NCBI GenBank assembly: GCA_016169945.1 | Contig: JADLSH010000369.1 | Span: 4,960,001-5,024,000 of the forward strand | Length of the DNA: 64,000 nucleotides | Source: Trachythela sp. YZ-2020 | Lineage: Eukaryota; Cnidaria; Anthozoa; Malacalcyonacea; Clavulariidae | Direction of reading: 5' to 3' | In this document: piece after piece, positions 37,801-45,512 of the stretch | Numbering within the stretch: position 1 is the first letter of the stretch | Layout: each line of letters opens with the position of its first letter | Notes under the pieces: generated by a model | Told to the model about the DNA's origin: nothing | The model's input: only the letters and a program-made list of their open reading frames with translations | Database searches by the model: none | Position numbers and translations under genes: made by a program

Positions 37801-40800
37801 CTGATTCGTATTATTTTATCTGAAATACGTTTGACACCATTCTGATTCGTATTATTTTATCTGAAATACGTTTGTTACCATTCTGATTCGTATTATTTTA
37901 CCTGAAATACGTTTGTTACCATTCTGATTCGTATTATTTTATCTGAAATACGTTTGTTACCATTCTGATTCGTATTATTTTATCTGAAATACGTTTGTTA
38001 CCATTCTGATTCGTATTATTTTATCTGAAATACGTTTGTTACCATTCTGATTCGTATTATTTTATCTGAAATACGTTTGTTACCATTCTGATTCGTATTA
38101 TTTTATCTGAAATACGTTTGTTACCATTCTGATTCGTATTATTTTATCTGAAATACGTTTGTTACCATTCTGATTCGTATTATTTTATCTGAAATACGTT
38201 TGTTACCATTCTGATTCGTATTATTTTATCTGAAATACGTTTGTTACCATTCTATTTCGTATTATTTTATCTGAAATACGTTTGTTACCATTCTGATTCG
38301 TATTATTTTATCTGAAATACGTTTGACACCATTCTGATTCGTATTATTTTATCTGAAATACGTTTGTTACCATTCTGATTCGTATTATTTTACCTGAAAT
38401 ACGTTTGTTACCATTCTGATTCGTATTATTTTATCTGAAATACGTTTGTTACCATTCTGATTCGTATTATTTTATCTGAAATACGTTTGTTACCATTCTG
38501 ATTCGTATTATTTTATCTGAAATACGTTTGTTACCATTCTGATTCGTATTATTTTATCTGAAATACGTTTGATACCATTCTGATTCGTATTATTTTTTCT
38601 GAAATACGCATGATACCATTCTGATTCGTATTATTTTATCTGAAATACGTTTGATACCATTCTGATTCGTATTATTTAATCTGAAATACGTTTGATACCA
38701 TTCTGATTCGTATTATTTTATCTGAAATACGTTTGATACCATTCTGATTCGTATTATTTTATCTGAAATACGTTTGTTACCATTCTGATTCGTATTATTT
38801 TACCTGAAATACGTTTGTTACCATTCTGATTCGCATTATTTTATCTGAAATACGTTTGATACCATTCTGATTCGTATTATTTTATCTGAAATACGTTTGT
38901 TACCATTCTGATTCGTCTTATTTTATCTGAAATACGTTTGTTACCATTCTGATTCGTATTATTTTACCTGAAATACGTTTGTTACCATTCTGATTCGTAT
39001 TATTTTATCTGAAATACGTTTGATACCATTCTGATTCGTATTATTTTATCTGAAATACGTTTGTTACCATTCTGATTCGTATTATTTTACCTGAAATACG
39101 TTTGTTACCGTTCTGATTCGTATTATTTTATCTGAAATACGTTTGACACCATTCTGATTCGTATTATTTTATCTGAAATACGTTTGTTACCATTCTGATT
39201 CGTATTATTTTATCTGAAATACGTTTGTTACCATTCTGATTCGTATTATTTTATCTGAAATACGTTTGTTACCATTCTGATTCGTATTATTTTATCTGAA
39301 ATACGTTTGTTACCATTCTGATTCGTATTATTTTATCTGAAATACGTTTGTTACCATTCTGATTCGTATTATTTTATCTGAAATACGTTTGATACCATTC
39401 TGATTCGTATTATTTTATCTGAAATACGTTTGTTACCATTCTGATTCGTATTATTTTATCTGAAATACGTTTGTTACCATTCTGATTCGTATTATTTTAT
39501 CTGAAATACGTTTGTTACCATTCTGATTCGTATTATTTTATCTGAAATACGTTTGATACCATTCTGATTCGTATTATTTTATCTGAAATACGTTTGTTAC
39601 CATTCTGATTCGTATTATTTTATCTGAAATACGTTTGTTACCATTCTGATTCGTATTATTTTATCTGAAATACGTTTGATACCATTCTGATTCGTATTAT
39701 TTTATCTGAAATACGTTTGTTACCATTCTGATTCGTATTATTTTATCTGAAATACGTTTGTTACCATTCTGATTCGTATTATTTTATCTGAAATACGTTT
39801 GTTACCATTCTGATTCGTATTATTTTATCTGAAATACGTTTGTTACCATTCTGATTCGTATTATTTTATCTGAAATACGTTTGTTACCATTCTGATTCGT
39901 ATTATTTTATCTGAAATACGTTTGATACCATTCTGATTCGTATTATTTTATCTGAAATACGTTTGATACCATTCTGATTCGTATTATTTTATCTGAAATA
40001 CGTTTGTTACCATTCTGATTCGTATTATTTTATCTGAAATACGTTTGATACCATTCTGATTCGTATTATTTTATCTGAAATACGTTTGTTACCATTCTGA
40101 TTCGTATTATTTTATCTGAAATACGTTTGATACCATTCTGATTCGTATTATTTTATCTGAAATACGTTTGATACCATTCTGATTCGTATTATTTTATCTG
40201 AAATACGTTTGTTACCATTCTGATTCGTATTATTTTATCTGAAATACGTTTGATACCATTCTGATTCGTATTATTTTATCTGAAATACGTTTGTTACCAT
40301 TCTGATTCGTATTATTTTATCTGAAATACGTTTGATACCATTCTGATTCGTATTATTTTACCTGAAATACGTTTGTTACCATTCTGATTCGTATTATTTT
40401 TTCTGAAATACGTTTGATACCATTCTGATTCGTATTATTTTATCTGAAATACGTTTGATACCATTCTGATTCGTATTATTTAATCTGAAATACGTTTGAT
40501 ACCATTCTGATTCGTATTATTTTATCTGAAATAAGTTTGATACCATTCTATTTCGTATTATTTTATCTGAAATACGTTTGATACCATTCTGATTCGTATT
40601 ATTTTATCTGAAATACGTTTGTTACCATTCTGATTCGTATTATTTTCTTGTATTCATTTATTTCTGCTCCTTGCCGAATGCTCCTTTATCTTTTTGGCCA
40701 TTTGTTTGTTTGTCTGTTTTTGTTGTTGGTTTGTTCTTTCTTTGCCTTTTTATTTCCCTGCCTATGGTGTCAGATATTGAAAAACATTATCATACGAAAA

Positions 40801-43800
40801 GAGTTGTTTAACTCTAAACGTGTATATATTTCACTTTTTAGGGAGACCGAGGACCAAAGGTGTGTTCTATTATAAAGTTGGTATTGCTTATTATGAAATA
40901 CAAGATTCTTATTGCATTCAAAGAAGGCTATTTGTCTATTTGGTCACTCTCTTCTCTTCACCTCGCTATATTATCAAACGTTCAAACTTACTTGTTTCTT
41001 TGATGTATTTTAGGGCTATCGTGGCAAAATGGTAAATACACTATACCCTTTTGTTAACAATTGTGTTTAGATAAATAATGTATATATAAGTCATCCACAT
41101 TCTATTATAGTTAACACTGCATCCATAAATTCGTCCGTCCGTTCGTTCACTCACTCAAGTTGTGAGATAAGCCAAAACGATGAGCGATTGCAGTAATATA
41201 CACGGAAAACAGTGGAAATTCAGAGAAGCCAAGAATGGGGCGCAGGGAGGGGGCCATCCTGTTTTCATAAGAGGTCAAAAGGGAAAATGTTAGCTATAGT
41301 TGTCTCGCATATTCAAGGACAGTTATGAGCAATAAAGTACTCCTTGTGTGCTTGACGTGTTTTAATCAATTTATTTCAATTATTATGGAATTTTAACTTC
41401 CATTACTTTTTGAATTTTAGGGACCTCCAGGACGTCCTGGTCACCCAGGTGGACCACAGGTAAAAAAATTCAATTTTATAGACCTATATGATCTTGATAT
41501 ACAAATATTGAGTATATTCAACCTGATTCCAAGTTACAGTGGTCGTCCCCCATCAATCATTTGAGCAACACCCCACCATTCAAACGGCTAAGTATCATGG
41601 ACTAAGGTGTTAATTGTGAGTTACAAAAGCTGTTGATTCTCGGAAATATTTGTAATTGCAAGAATTAGCTGAATTATGTGAGCTATTTCCAACGTTGCTC
41701 TATATAATATATTTAATATTTGTAATGATTAATCATTCATGAAGAAAACACATCCTATAAACATCCTTGATGCATGCAGGTCATACAGAAGCATTAAAAC
41801 GGCCGCTCATACTGTTTACATTACACAAATATTTATAAATATATAACACATTATTCCTAGTGTTTACTACATACTGAATGTATTTTCCCTTACCAAATTA
41901 ATATTTTGTTTTTAAGCAAACGTCACGCGGTTCTGTTCGAAATACTGGAGGCGCGCGAGGACTGGATACAGGCAGACCACCTGATTATTATCATGGGGAA
42001 GAAGAGGTGGGAAAATATCCTTTTCGCTTCTTATCAAATTGAACTAAAATATACTAACTTTATTTCTACTGTATAGATCTATCAGTTCTAACTTTTCTCC
42101 CTGGAGGTCGAGTAAAAGGGCCACTTTTATTGGTCCAATGTTACTACAGGAGGAAACCTAAACTATACTAACTTTCTTTATAATGGGTAGCTCTATAAGT
42201 TCTAAACTGTTCCCCCTAGAGATCCAGTAAGGGCTATCCCTCGTTGATCCAGTGTTAGTACTGGCTGTTCTGACAAAGCTCATTTAGGTTTCCTTGATGA
42301 AGAAAACCTAAGCAAAAGTATTAAACCTTGGAGATCCTGACGAAGGGCCTTTGCTCGAAATGTCGAGAAGCATTTTTATCTCTTTCGGATTGAGTGGCTG
42401 TTGATAACATTACAGAACGTTTTATATTTATGTACTAAAGTAACTTTAGTTATACTGGACAGGTCTGTCAGTTCCAAACTGGTCTCCCTAGAGTTCCAGT
42501 AAAGGCAACCTTTATTGCTCCAATGTTACTGCAGAAGAAAACTGAAGTAAACCGGAAGGAAATCTGTGGTGTTTGGTAGAGTCAAACTGGAAGCAGTCTT
42601 CTCACATGCAACTGTGGCGGAATTATCATCAGAAAACTGCACAATACTGGAATCAAACCCCGATCACAGAGGTGAAAGGCGCATGCGCTAACTATTGTTT
42701 ACCAAATATTCTGTCGCATTTTCCCCTTATCGGAGAACAAAGGATCGGGCATTAATAGGAGTCTATAGCACGTATAAGACTCGTCCACTGATAAAATCTA
42801 AGACTCATCCTTGTTCCAAAGTTTTTCTCTTATTTCGAAACTTTTGTTGGCGTGTAATGGTTTTTTCTATTCATTTTAAACGAAAAATGGCACTTTGCAC
42901 GTATTTGTACATCATGCGATTCCTCTATTTATTTAGGCTAATCAACTTGGTATTGAAAATAGAGTATCATTGTCTTTGGAAGAACTCGTAAGGGGAAAAT
43001 TTTTTATATTCTTTGCTTCGAAACAATTTAAAGACAATCAATTTGGTATAGTTCATTTAAACGAAAAAAATACGAGACGCTATAAGCATTGATTTACAAT
43101 TGTATGTATTCAGTTGATGTGATTTATTAGCTTGTGTTAGACTCTCCACACCTTCACTAATATAATAGTTGTATAGGTTTACATATAGCGGTGAAATAGA
43201 ATTGCTTTGTTTTGGGGAAATACACAAATGTAACAACTTTTCAAGGACCATTCAAATACACTTTCTCCAATCCAAACATGGTTTTTCATGGTTTTTATCA
43301 ACGTTCTACGTGTTCTCTATTCTTGATAGGAAGCAGAGTTACTAACAAGGTTACATCGTCTCTACGATGACTTCGCAAATTTCCAAAAACCAACTGGAAC
43401 CAAACAATTCCCTGCATTGACTTGCAAGAATCTTTTTGATGATCATTCTTATTTGAAAAGTGGTAAGTTGGATCATCTGGCTTACAGGCTATATCAAATT
43501 TATTGACTTGGGCCCTGGTCAAACGAGGATGAGAGTTGCATGAAAGTTGACTGGATATTACTGCGCGTATACCGGTCAAAAGAGGGAAAACTCTCATCAA
43601 AATCTTAACCTGCTCAAAGTTAACGAATAAAACGCGAACGAGAGTTGCAACTCTCATTGACTCTCATCAACTCTTATCCTAGTTTGACCAGGGCTTTAAT
43701 ACGACAGACTGACCGCTACCAGTAGCCAATTACTGTGACTCCATGTTAACTTTTTTCTTCAAGGTACTTACTGGCTTGATCCTAACGAAGGGGCAATAGA

Positions 43801-45376
43801 AGACGCTGTACAGGCTTATTGTGATTCTGAGAAAAAACTAACTTGTATTCCTCCTGTTGTTAAAAAGGTAAAATGGTTTTTTTGCAATTGTCTGGTGTTC
43901 AGTTGAGGAAGAATAAATGGTAGATGTTTGTTTGTTTCGTTAAAATTTATTGCGCATTTACTGTAGTGATTTCATCAGAATTTCCCTGATATATCAATTC
44001 TCCTCACTGATTCTCTATGTAGTTTAATAAAATTGTAGTTTTTGGGAGGAGCCTAAAACAATAAGCCGAAAGGTTTAGATTTTTGGGTTCCTTGTCACTT
44101 TTGTAGACATTACTTTTGTGTGAATGTGGCGAAATTATTGCATTCAAATTCAAAATTCGTATTTGTGTACTTTTGTGTTTCTTAGACGGACGTGAAGCAG
44201 TGGTACAGGGGCGGTGATAGATATTTGTGGTTTAAAGAGGATATAGACGACAATTTTAAGGTACGTGACTGTTTGATAAACAATTATTGGATGAGACATG
44301 AGCAATAATTATCTAGATCGAGGTCATTGTTACCTGTCGAAGCCTAAGACTGGGGACGATAAGTCAAGATTGGGCTATAACACTAACTCCCGGATAGTAA
44401 ATATTCTATTGACGTACATTATTCTCGTCATTTGCGTTATCTATCATAAACACATGTGAAGACAGTGTTCTCAGGAGTCATGTTTCGGTACGAAACTTGA
44501 CAGGAACTCTCTATTGAGACGCATGAGCAAGAGGTTTCGTCAGGCCTGTTTATAAAATAATATACTACTTTTCAGGCGAGGGATTTTGCACGCATAAAAT
44601 ACTTTCTAATGTATATATGTTCTTGCATTGCAGTTCCGTTATACAGTGGAATCAAACCAACTTACGTTCCTGCAGTTGCACAGCGACAAAGCAAAACAAA
44701 ATATTACTTATCATTGCATCAACTCGACTGCATGGCGTGATCAAACAAATGACGTCACATATTCAATCAAGTTGCTTGGTGATAATGAAAGGGAATATAA
44801 AGCAAATACTCCTCGAAAACACCGTCCCACAGTGCTTAGCGATGAGTGTAAGGTAAGGTCACTAGTTATGCAGTCTCTACTGTTTCCCAGGTAACCGTGT
44901 TTTTAACATTATCTACCATAGTGATAGTGGGGAGCATGTCCACCAGCGTTTGGAATGTAATTTGCTTTGCACTGGATAGATGAACACATGATTATGCATG
45001 CACCAGTCCTTTGCAAAGTTGTGCGCTAATAGAGGAGTGACATACCCACATGCTTTAGTTCAAGTCATAGCGTGGTCATAGGGGGAATTTAGAAAAAAAC
45101 AGGTTGGATGACATCCTATGTCCACTTACTATTTTCCACCTTCTCGAAAACATGCCCTTCCGCACATGCTTTCAAACAAAATTCCAAATGATATTTTTCA
45201 AACAATTATTTCTGTATTTCCACTTGAAGGTAAAGGACGAAGAAAAACGAAGTACTGTGATAGAAATTCTAACTGAGAAAACATCAAGACTTCCCATTCG
45301 AGATATTGCTGTTTATGACATGGGAGATGATGGAGAACAGTTTGGTTTAGAACTTGGAAATGTTTGTTTTAGCTAG
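6133..45376 (+). CDS. Fibrillar procollagen alpha chain (COLFI family), 5' end missing
   Basis: This gene encodes an extracellular-matrix fibrillar collagen chain, made as a procollagen, trimerised through its C-propeptide in the ER and secreted. I traced 67 exons, 4142 nt, about 1379 residues plus a stop. In order they encode the N-propeptide end with a 60-residue minor helix (exons 1-4), a 22-residue linker (exon 5), the main helix (exons 6-60), the C-telopeptide (exons 61-62) and the C-propeptide (exons 63-67). All junctions keep frame; helix exons begin with a whole Gly codon after AG and end before GT (one GC). The helix of 1011 residues is within one triplet of the 1014 of vertebrate type I collagen, which argues that few or no helix exons were missed. 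The first exon seen starts in mid-codon (two bases complete a split codon), so earlier exons exist. No VWC or TSPN domain is visible in the window. Splicing is inferred from sequence alone. Confidence 0.93.
7175..7450. repeat. Inverted repeat of CACCGACAAAAACCCC units in intron 3
   Basis: Several copies of CCACCGACAAAAACCCC-like units lie at 7178-7247. Their reverse complements (GGGGTTTTTGTCGGTGG) lie at 7385-7443. This may be a degenerate foldback element; no target duplication was identified. Confidence 0.6.
8294..8359 (+). CDS. Collagen exon 5: non-helical linker (N-telopeptide region)
   Basis: 66 nt in phase 0, between TTTTAG and GTGTGT. It encodes [18 protein letters not shown] followed by TATR, with no Gly-X-Y pattern. 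It separates the minor helix from the main helix, where fibrillar collagens carry the N-propeptidase site and N-telopeptide. It has a Tyr at its start, a dibasic RR and no Lys. The weaker donor makes the exact 3' end less certain; an earlier GTGACT is a possible alternative. Confidence 0.65.
8633..13128 (+). CDS. Collagen exons 6-15: N-terminal part of the main triple helix
   Basis: The exons are 8633-8674, 8776-8829, 9393-9446, 9814-9867, 10877-10930, 11237-11290, 11385-11429 (45 nt), 11948-12046 (99), 12505-12702 (198) and 13075-13128. The unmarked ones are 54 nt except the first, which is 42 nt and begins N-T before the first helix Gly. They cover helix residues 1-234. Gly is replaced in register at residue 61 (SPP), 76 (AEF), 196-201 (QPPAAD) and 229-234 (STTALQ). 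Lengths are multiples of 9 bp apart from the first, as in vertebrate fibrillar genes. Confidence 0.9.
12505..12702 (+). CDS. Collagen exon 14: 198-nt fused helix exon with a non-Gly interruption
   Basis: It encodes 66 residues in 22 triplets, the longest helix exon and equal to 2 x 99 nt, so probably a fusion of ancestral exons by intron loss. After GFD the sequence QPPAAD lacks Gly at two successive positions, then GKK resumes in register. The interruption could be a flexible or protease-sensitive point. The donor is GTATGC. Confidence 0.88.
13301..18687 (+). CDS. Collagen exons 16-32: main triple helix, middle part
   Basis: The exons are 13301-13345 (45), 13457-13510, 13653-13706, 14114-14167, 14283-14336, 14696-14749, 14982-15026 (45), 15153-15206, 15383-15427 (45), 16229-16282, 16365-16418, 16561-16614, 16788-16841, 17512-17565, 17781-17825 (45), 18435-18479 (45) and 18634-18687. 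The rest are 54 nt. They cover helix residues 235-525 with perfect Gly-X-Y throughout. Acceptors are consistently AG before GG. Exon 28 (16788-16841) uses a GC donor. Confidence 0.93.
15692..16098. mobile_element. 407-bp hAT-type MITE in intron 24
   Basis: An exact 8-bp duplication CTTGACTT flanks the element (15684-15691 and 16099-16106). The left end is CAGTGGCGACGTGG and the right end is the complement of CAGGGGCGTCGTGG. An 8-bp duplication with CAGNGGCG ends is the signature of hAT elements. No transposase is encoded. Confidence 0.92.
16842..17511 (+). other. GC-AG intron (intron 28)
   Basis: The donor is CAG followed by GCAAGT, the usual context of functional GC-AG introns, and the acceptor is ACGTAG before GGT. 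Both flanking exons are intact 54-nt helix exons, so the reading is well constrained. Intron content is otherwise featureless. Confidence 0.85.
17930..18250. mobile_element. Degenerate G-rich repeat fragment in intron 30
   Basis: CCAGGGATGAATCCAG and a following poly-G run resemble decayed hAT-like ends, and C-rich sequence occurs near 18180-18230. No matching ends or target duplication could be set, so this is a weak call. Confidence 0.3.
18801..25175 (+). repeat. 28-bp minisatellite, about 227 copies, filling intron 32
   Basis: The unit is 28 bp; its two halves are GAGTTGTCGTGAGG and ACCAACCACAACAA. Most copies are identical. Common variants are TTTTCG for TTGTCG, GAAGACC for GAGGACC, and TTTTCGGGAGG near the right edge (24765-25170). 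A few units are shortened by 1-5 bp (for example near 20436, 20775, 21529, 22975 and 23280). Every unit contains ACAAC-AAGA-GTTGT, a small hairpin; the left edge has a perfect 8-bp version (18800-18818). The unit has no stop codon in any minus-strand frame, so all three antisense frames stay open for kilobases; these are not genes. The array lies wholly in the intron between exons 32 and 33. Confidence 0.97.
25445..30992 (+). CDS. Collagen exons 33-51: main triple helix, C-terminal half
   Basis: The exons are 25445-25498, 25989-26042, 26496-26549, 27314-27367, 27512-27565, 27776-27829, 28016-28069, 28464-28517, 28646-28699, 28832-28885, 28984-29037, 29141-29194, 29412-29465, 29627-29680, 29831-29884, 29974-30027, 30359-30412, 30652-30705 (all 54 nt) and 30885-30992 (108 nt). 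They cover helix residues 526-885. Eighteen consecutive 54-nt exons is a strikingly regular run. Gly is absent only at residues 757-762, where AQL ends exon 45 and AQL starts exon 46. Confidence 0.93.
25583..25642. repeat. 60-bp near-perfect hairpin in intron 33
   Basis: Arms of 24 bp (25583-25606 and 25619-25642), starting GTATGAACTACCTG, differ at one position and enclose a 12-bp loop. CAGGTAGTT-type ends also occur at 5805-5894 and near 32963, so this may be the terminal part of the same repeat family. Confidence 0.75.
26152..26420. mobile_element. Decayed hAT-like fragment in intron 34
   Basis: It starts with CAGTGGCGTGCAGAG and a long poly-G run, like the left ends of hAT-type elements, and C-rich sequence appears at 26370-26405. 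The right end and target duplication are not clear. Confidence 0.35.
26590..27190. repeat. Repeat-like sequence in intron 35
   Basis: ATATGAGCTGATA occurs near 26608 and again near 27119, in a region with several short palindromes (TCGTATACGACGA). AGCCAATCAGATTGCAA at 27147 is shared with 32639, so a dispersed repeat is likely. Borders are not set. Confidence 0.4.
31465..31504. repeat. 16-bp perfect inverted repeat in intron 51
   Basis: CAACATATTTTCTATC is followed after a short loop by its exact reverse complement, just left of the LINE fragment. It may mark a junction formed at insertion. Confidence 0.7.
31498..32470 (+). mobile_element. 5'-truncated LINE: RT C-terminus and 3' tail, in intron 51
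   Basis: Frame 31498-31968 encodes the C-terminal part of a CR1/L2-like reverse transcriptase: [20 protein letters not shown], then [27 protein letters not shown] and [11 protein letters not shown] stop and frame shift at about 31971 are followed by a second frame with [16 protein letters not shown] up to 32187. The 3' end is an ACTT-rich tail. It lies in the same orientation as the collagen gene. It belongs to a different subfamily from the LINE at the left edge, judging by sequence. Confidence 0.85.
32355..32468 (+). repeat. ACTT microsatellite with an inverted AAGT block
   Basis: (ACTT)n from 32355 to about 32420 turns into (AAGT)n from 32423 and again at 32451-32468, making a foldable tail at the LINE end. 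Confidence 0.85.
32590..32700. repeat. Dispersed-repeat fragment before exon 52
   Basis: AGCCAATCAGATTGCAA is shared with the intron at 27147, and CGTACGGCC and its complement GGCCTCATACG are close together. Probably a small repeat remnant. Confidence 0.35.
32711..35165 (+). CDS. Collagen exons 52-57: main triple helix near the C-terminus
   Basis: The exons are 32711-32764, 33325-33378, 33453-33506, 34345-34398, 34777-34830 (54 nt each) and 35130-35165 (36 nt). They cover helix residues 886-987, with perfect Gly-[12 protein letters not shown] in exon 53 is the most basic stretch. The 41-bp minisatellite starts within about 5 nt of the donor of exon 57. Confidence 0.93.
32785..33010 (+). repeat. 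Repeat fragment in intron 52 with the GATGAAAGGCTTTAGCTCGAAACGTC motif region
   Basis: The motif at 32917-32943 (TTGATGAAAGGC, then GCTCGAAACGTC) matches similar sequence at 5841 and 42335. It is followed by CTTCTTCAGGTAGTTCAG. These pieces point to a dispersed element of unknown class; borders are approximate. Confidence 0.5.
35170..40646 (+). repeat. 41-bp minisatellite, about 133 copies, filling intron 57
   Basis: The unit is 41 bp, made of TACCATTCTGATTCGTATTA and then TTTTATCTGAAATACGTTTG plus T or GA at the join. Main variants are GATACC versus GTTACC, CTATTTCG for CTGATTCG, ACCTGA for ATCTGA, and GACACC. One unit near 35607 has lost one base. The unit contains no AG dinucleotide, so the array offers almost no 3' splice sites. 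It begins right after the exon 57 donor and stops about 195 nt before exon 58. Confidence 0.97.
40842..40859 (+). CDS. Collagen exon 58: 18-nt microexon
   Basis: It encodes GDRGPK between TTTTTAG and GTGTGT. Two triplets in register. With exon 57 (36 nt) it sums to 54 nt, suggesting that an ancestral exon was split by intron 57. Skipping it would keep the frame. Confidence 0.8.
41014..41031 (+). CDS. Collagen exon 59: 18-nt microexon
   Basis: It encodes GYRGKM between ATTTTAG and GTAAAT. Two triplets in register. With exon 58 it forms an unusual run of two adjacent microexons, either of which could be skipped without a frameshift. Confidence 0.78.
41421..41459 (+). CDS. Collagen exon 60: end of the triple helix
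   Basis: 39 nt encoding [13 protein letters not shown]. This is the most Pro-rich stretch of the helix end, fitting the C-terminal nucleation site where hydroxyproline-rich triplets start folding. The last residue, Q, begins the telopeptide. Confidence 0.9.
41917..42006 (+). CDS. Collagen exon 61: C-telopeptide and likely C-propeptidase site
   Basis: 90 nt, phase 0, acceptor TTTTTAAG, donor GTGGGA. It starts [12 protein letters not shown] and ends [12 protein letters not shown]. The DYYHGEEE stretch sits where vertebrate chains have a YYRA-D/E type site cut by BMP1/tolloid proteinases, so cleavage near HG/EE is plausible by position. There is no lysine; two adjacent tyrosines are present. 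Confidence 0.85.
42045..42550 (+). repeat. Three diverged copies of a repeat of about 110-125 bp in intron 61
   Basis: Copies at about 42045-42155, 42165-42285 and 42430-42550 share CAGTTCTAA/CAAACTG, CTCCCTAGAG-TCCAGTAA and TCCAATGTTACT blocks. Between the second and third lies a GACGAAGGGCCTTTGCTCGAAATGTC motif (42339-42364). Non-coding. Confidence 0.7.
42937..42987 (+). CDS. Collagen exon 62: start of the C-propeptide (51 nt)
   Basis: In phase 0 it encodes [17 protein letters not shown] between TTATTTAG and GTAAGG. It joins exon 61 and exon 63 in frame and gives an acidic, leucine-rich run (LSLEEL then EAELLTRL) that could form the coiled-coil-like stem found at the start of COLFI propeptides. 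No lysine. Its length is not a multiple of 9, as expected outside the helix. Confidence 0.75.
43330..45376 (+). CDS. Collagen exons 63-67: complete COLFI C-propeptide
   Basis: The exons are 43330-43462 (133 nt), 43764-43867 (104), 44186-44260 (75), 44634-44852 (219) and 45230-45376 (147, with stop TAG). They encode 225 residues that drive chain selection and trimerisation. Landmarks in order are [27 protein letters not shown] (the Ca-binding loop with D, N and D kept), [24 protein letters not shown] (the conserved N-glycosylation site), [19 protein letters not shown] and ending NVCFS. Six cysteines match C1, C4, C5, C6, C7 and C8 of vertebrate chains. C2 (after KNLF, where D-D-H is found) and C3 (NEGAIED instead of a Cys after G) are both absent. 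Confidence 0.95.
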
Positions 45377-45412
45377 ATATTGCAGGAAGAATATAAACTA
45401 GACTACAATTAG

Positions 45413-45418
45413 AATAAA
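45413..45418 (+). promoter_or_regulatory. Poly(A) signal AATAAA of the collagen gene (first candidate)
   Basis: AATAAA 37 nt after the stop codon. A second AATAAA is at 45507-45512; either or both may be used. Confidence 0.6.
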
Positions 45419-45506
45419 TTAGAATGCATGGTCGATCGTGTATTTTAAAGTTTTTACGCTCGTAAAATGAAAATTGAGTTTGAAAATATTGAAAATTGAG
45501 TTTGAG

Positions 45507-45512
45507 AATAAA
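45507..45512 (+). promoter_or_regulatory. Poly(A) signal AATAAA of the collagen gene (second candidate)
   Basis: AATAAA followed by a T-rich stretch (TAACTTTTTTATTTTTC), which resembles a downstream U-rich element and makes this the better-supported site. Confidence 0.6.

Noticed and set aside
35170..40646. Centromeric or telomeric satellite
   Set aside because: It sits inside one intron with intact exons on both sides and is only 5.5 kb; a local minisatellite explains it.
42007..43329. U12-type AT-AC intron starting at ATATCCTTTT (42015)
   Set aside because: The motif matches a U12 donor, but no good U12 branch site was seen and ordinary donors and acceptors with exon 62 in between give a perfect phase-0 join.
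43298..43657. 119-codon minus-strand reading frame
   Set aside because: It lies opposite the first COLFI exon and its intron; a shadow of the real gene.
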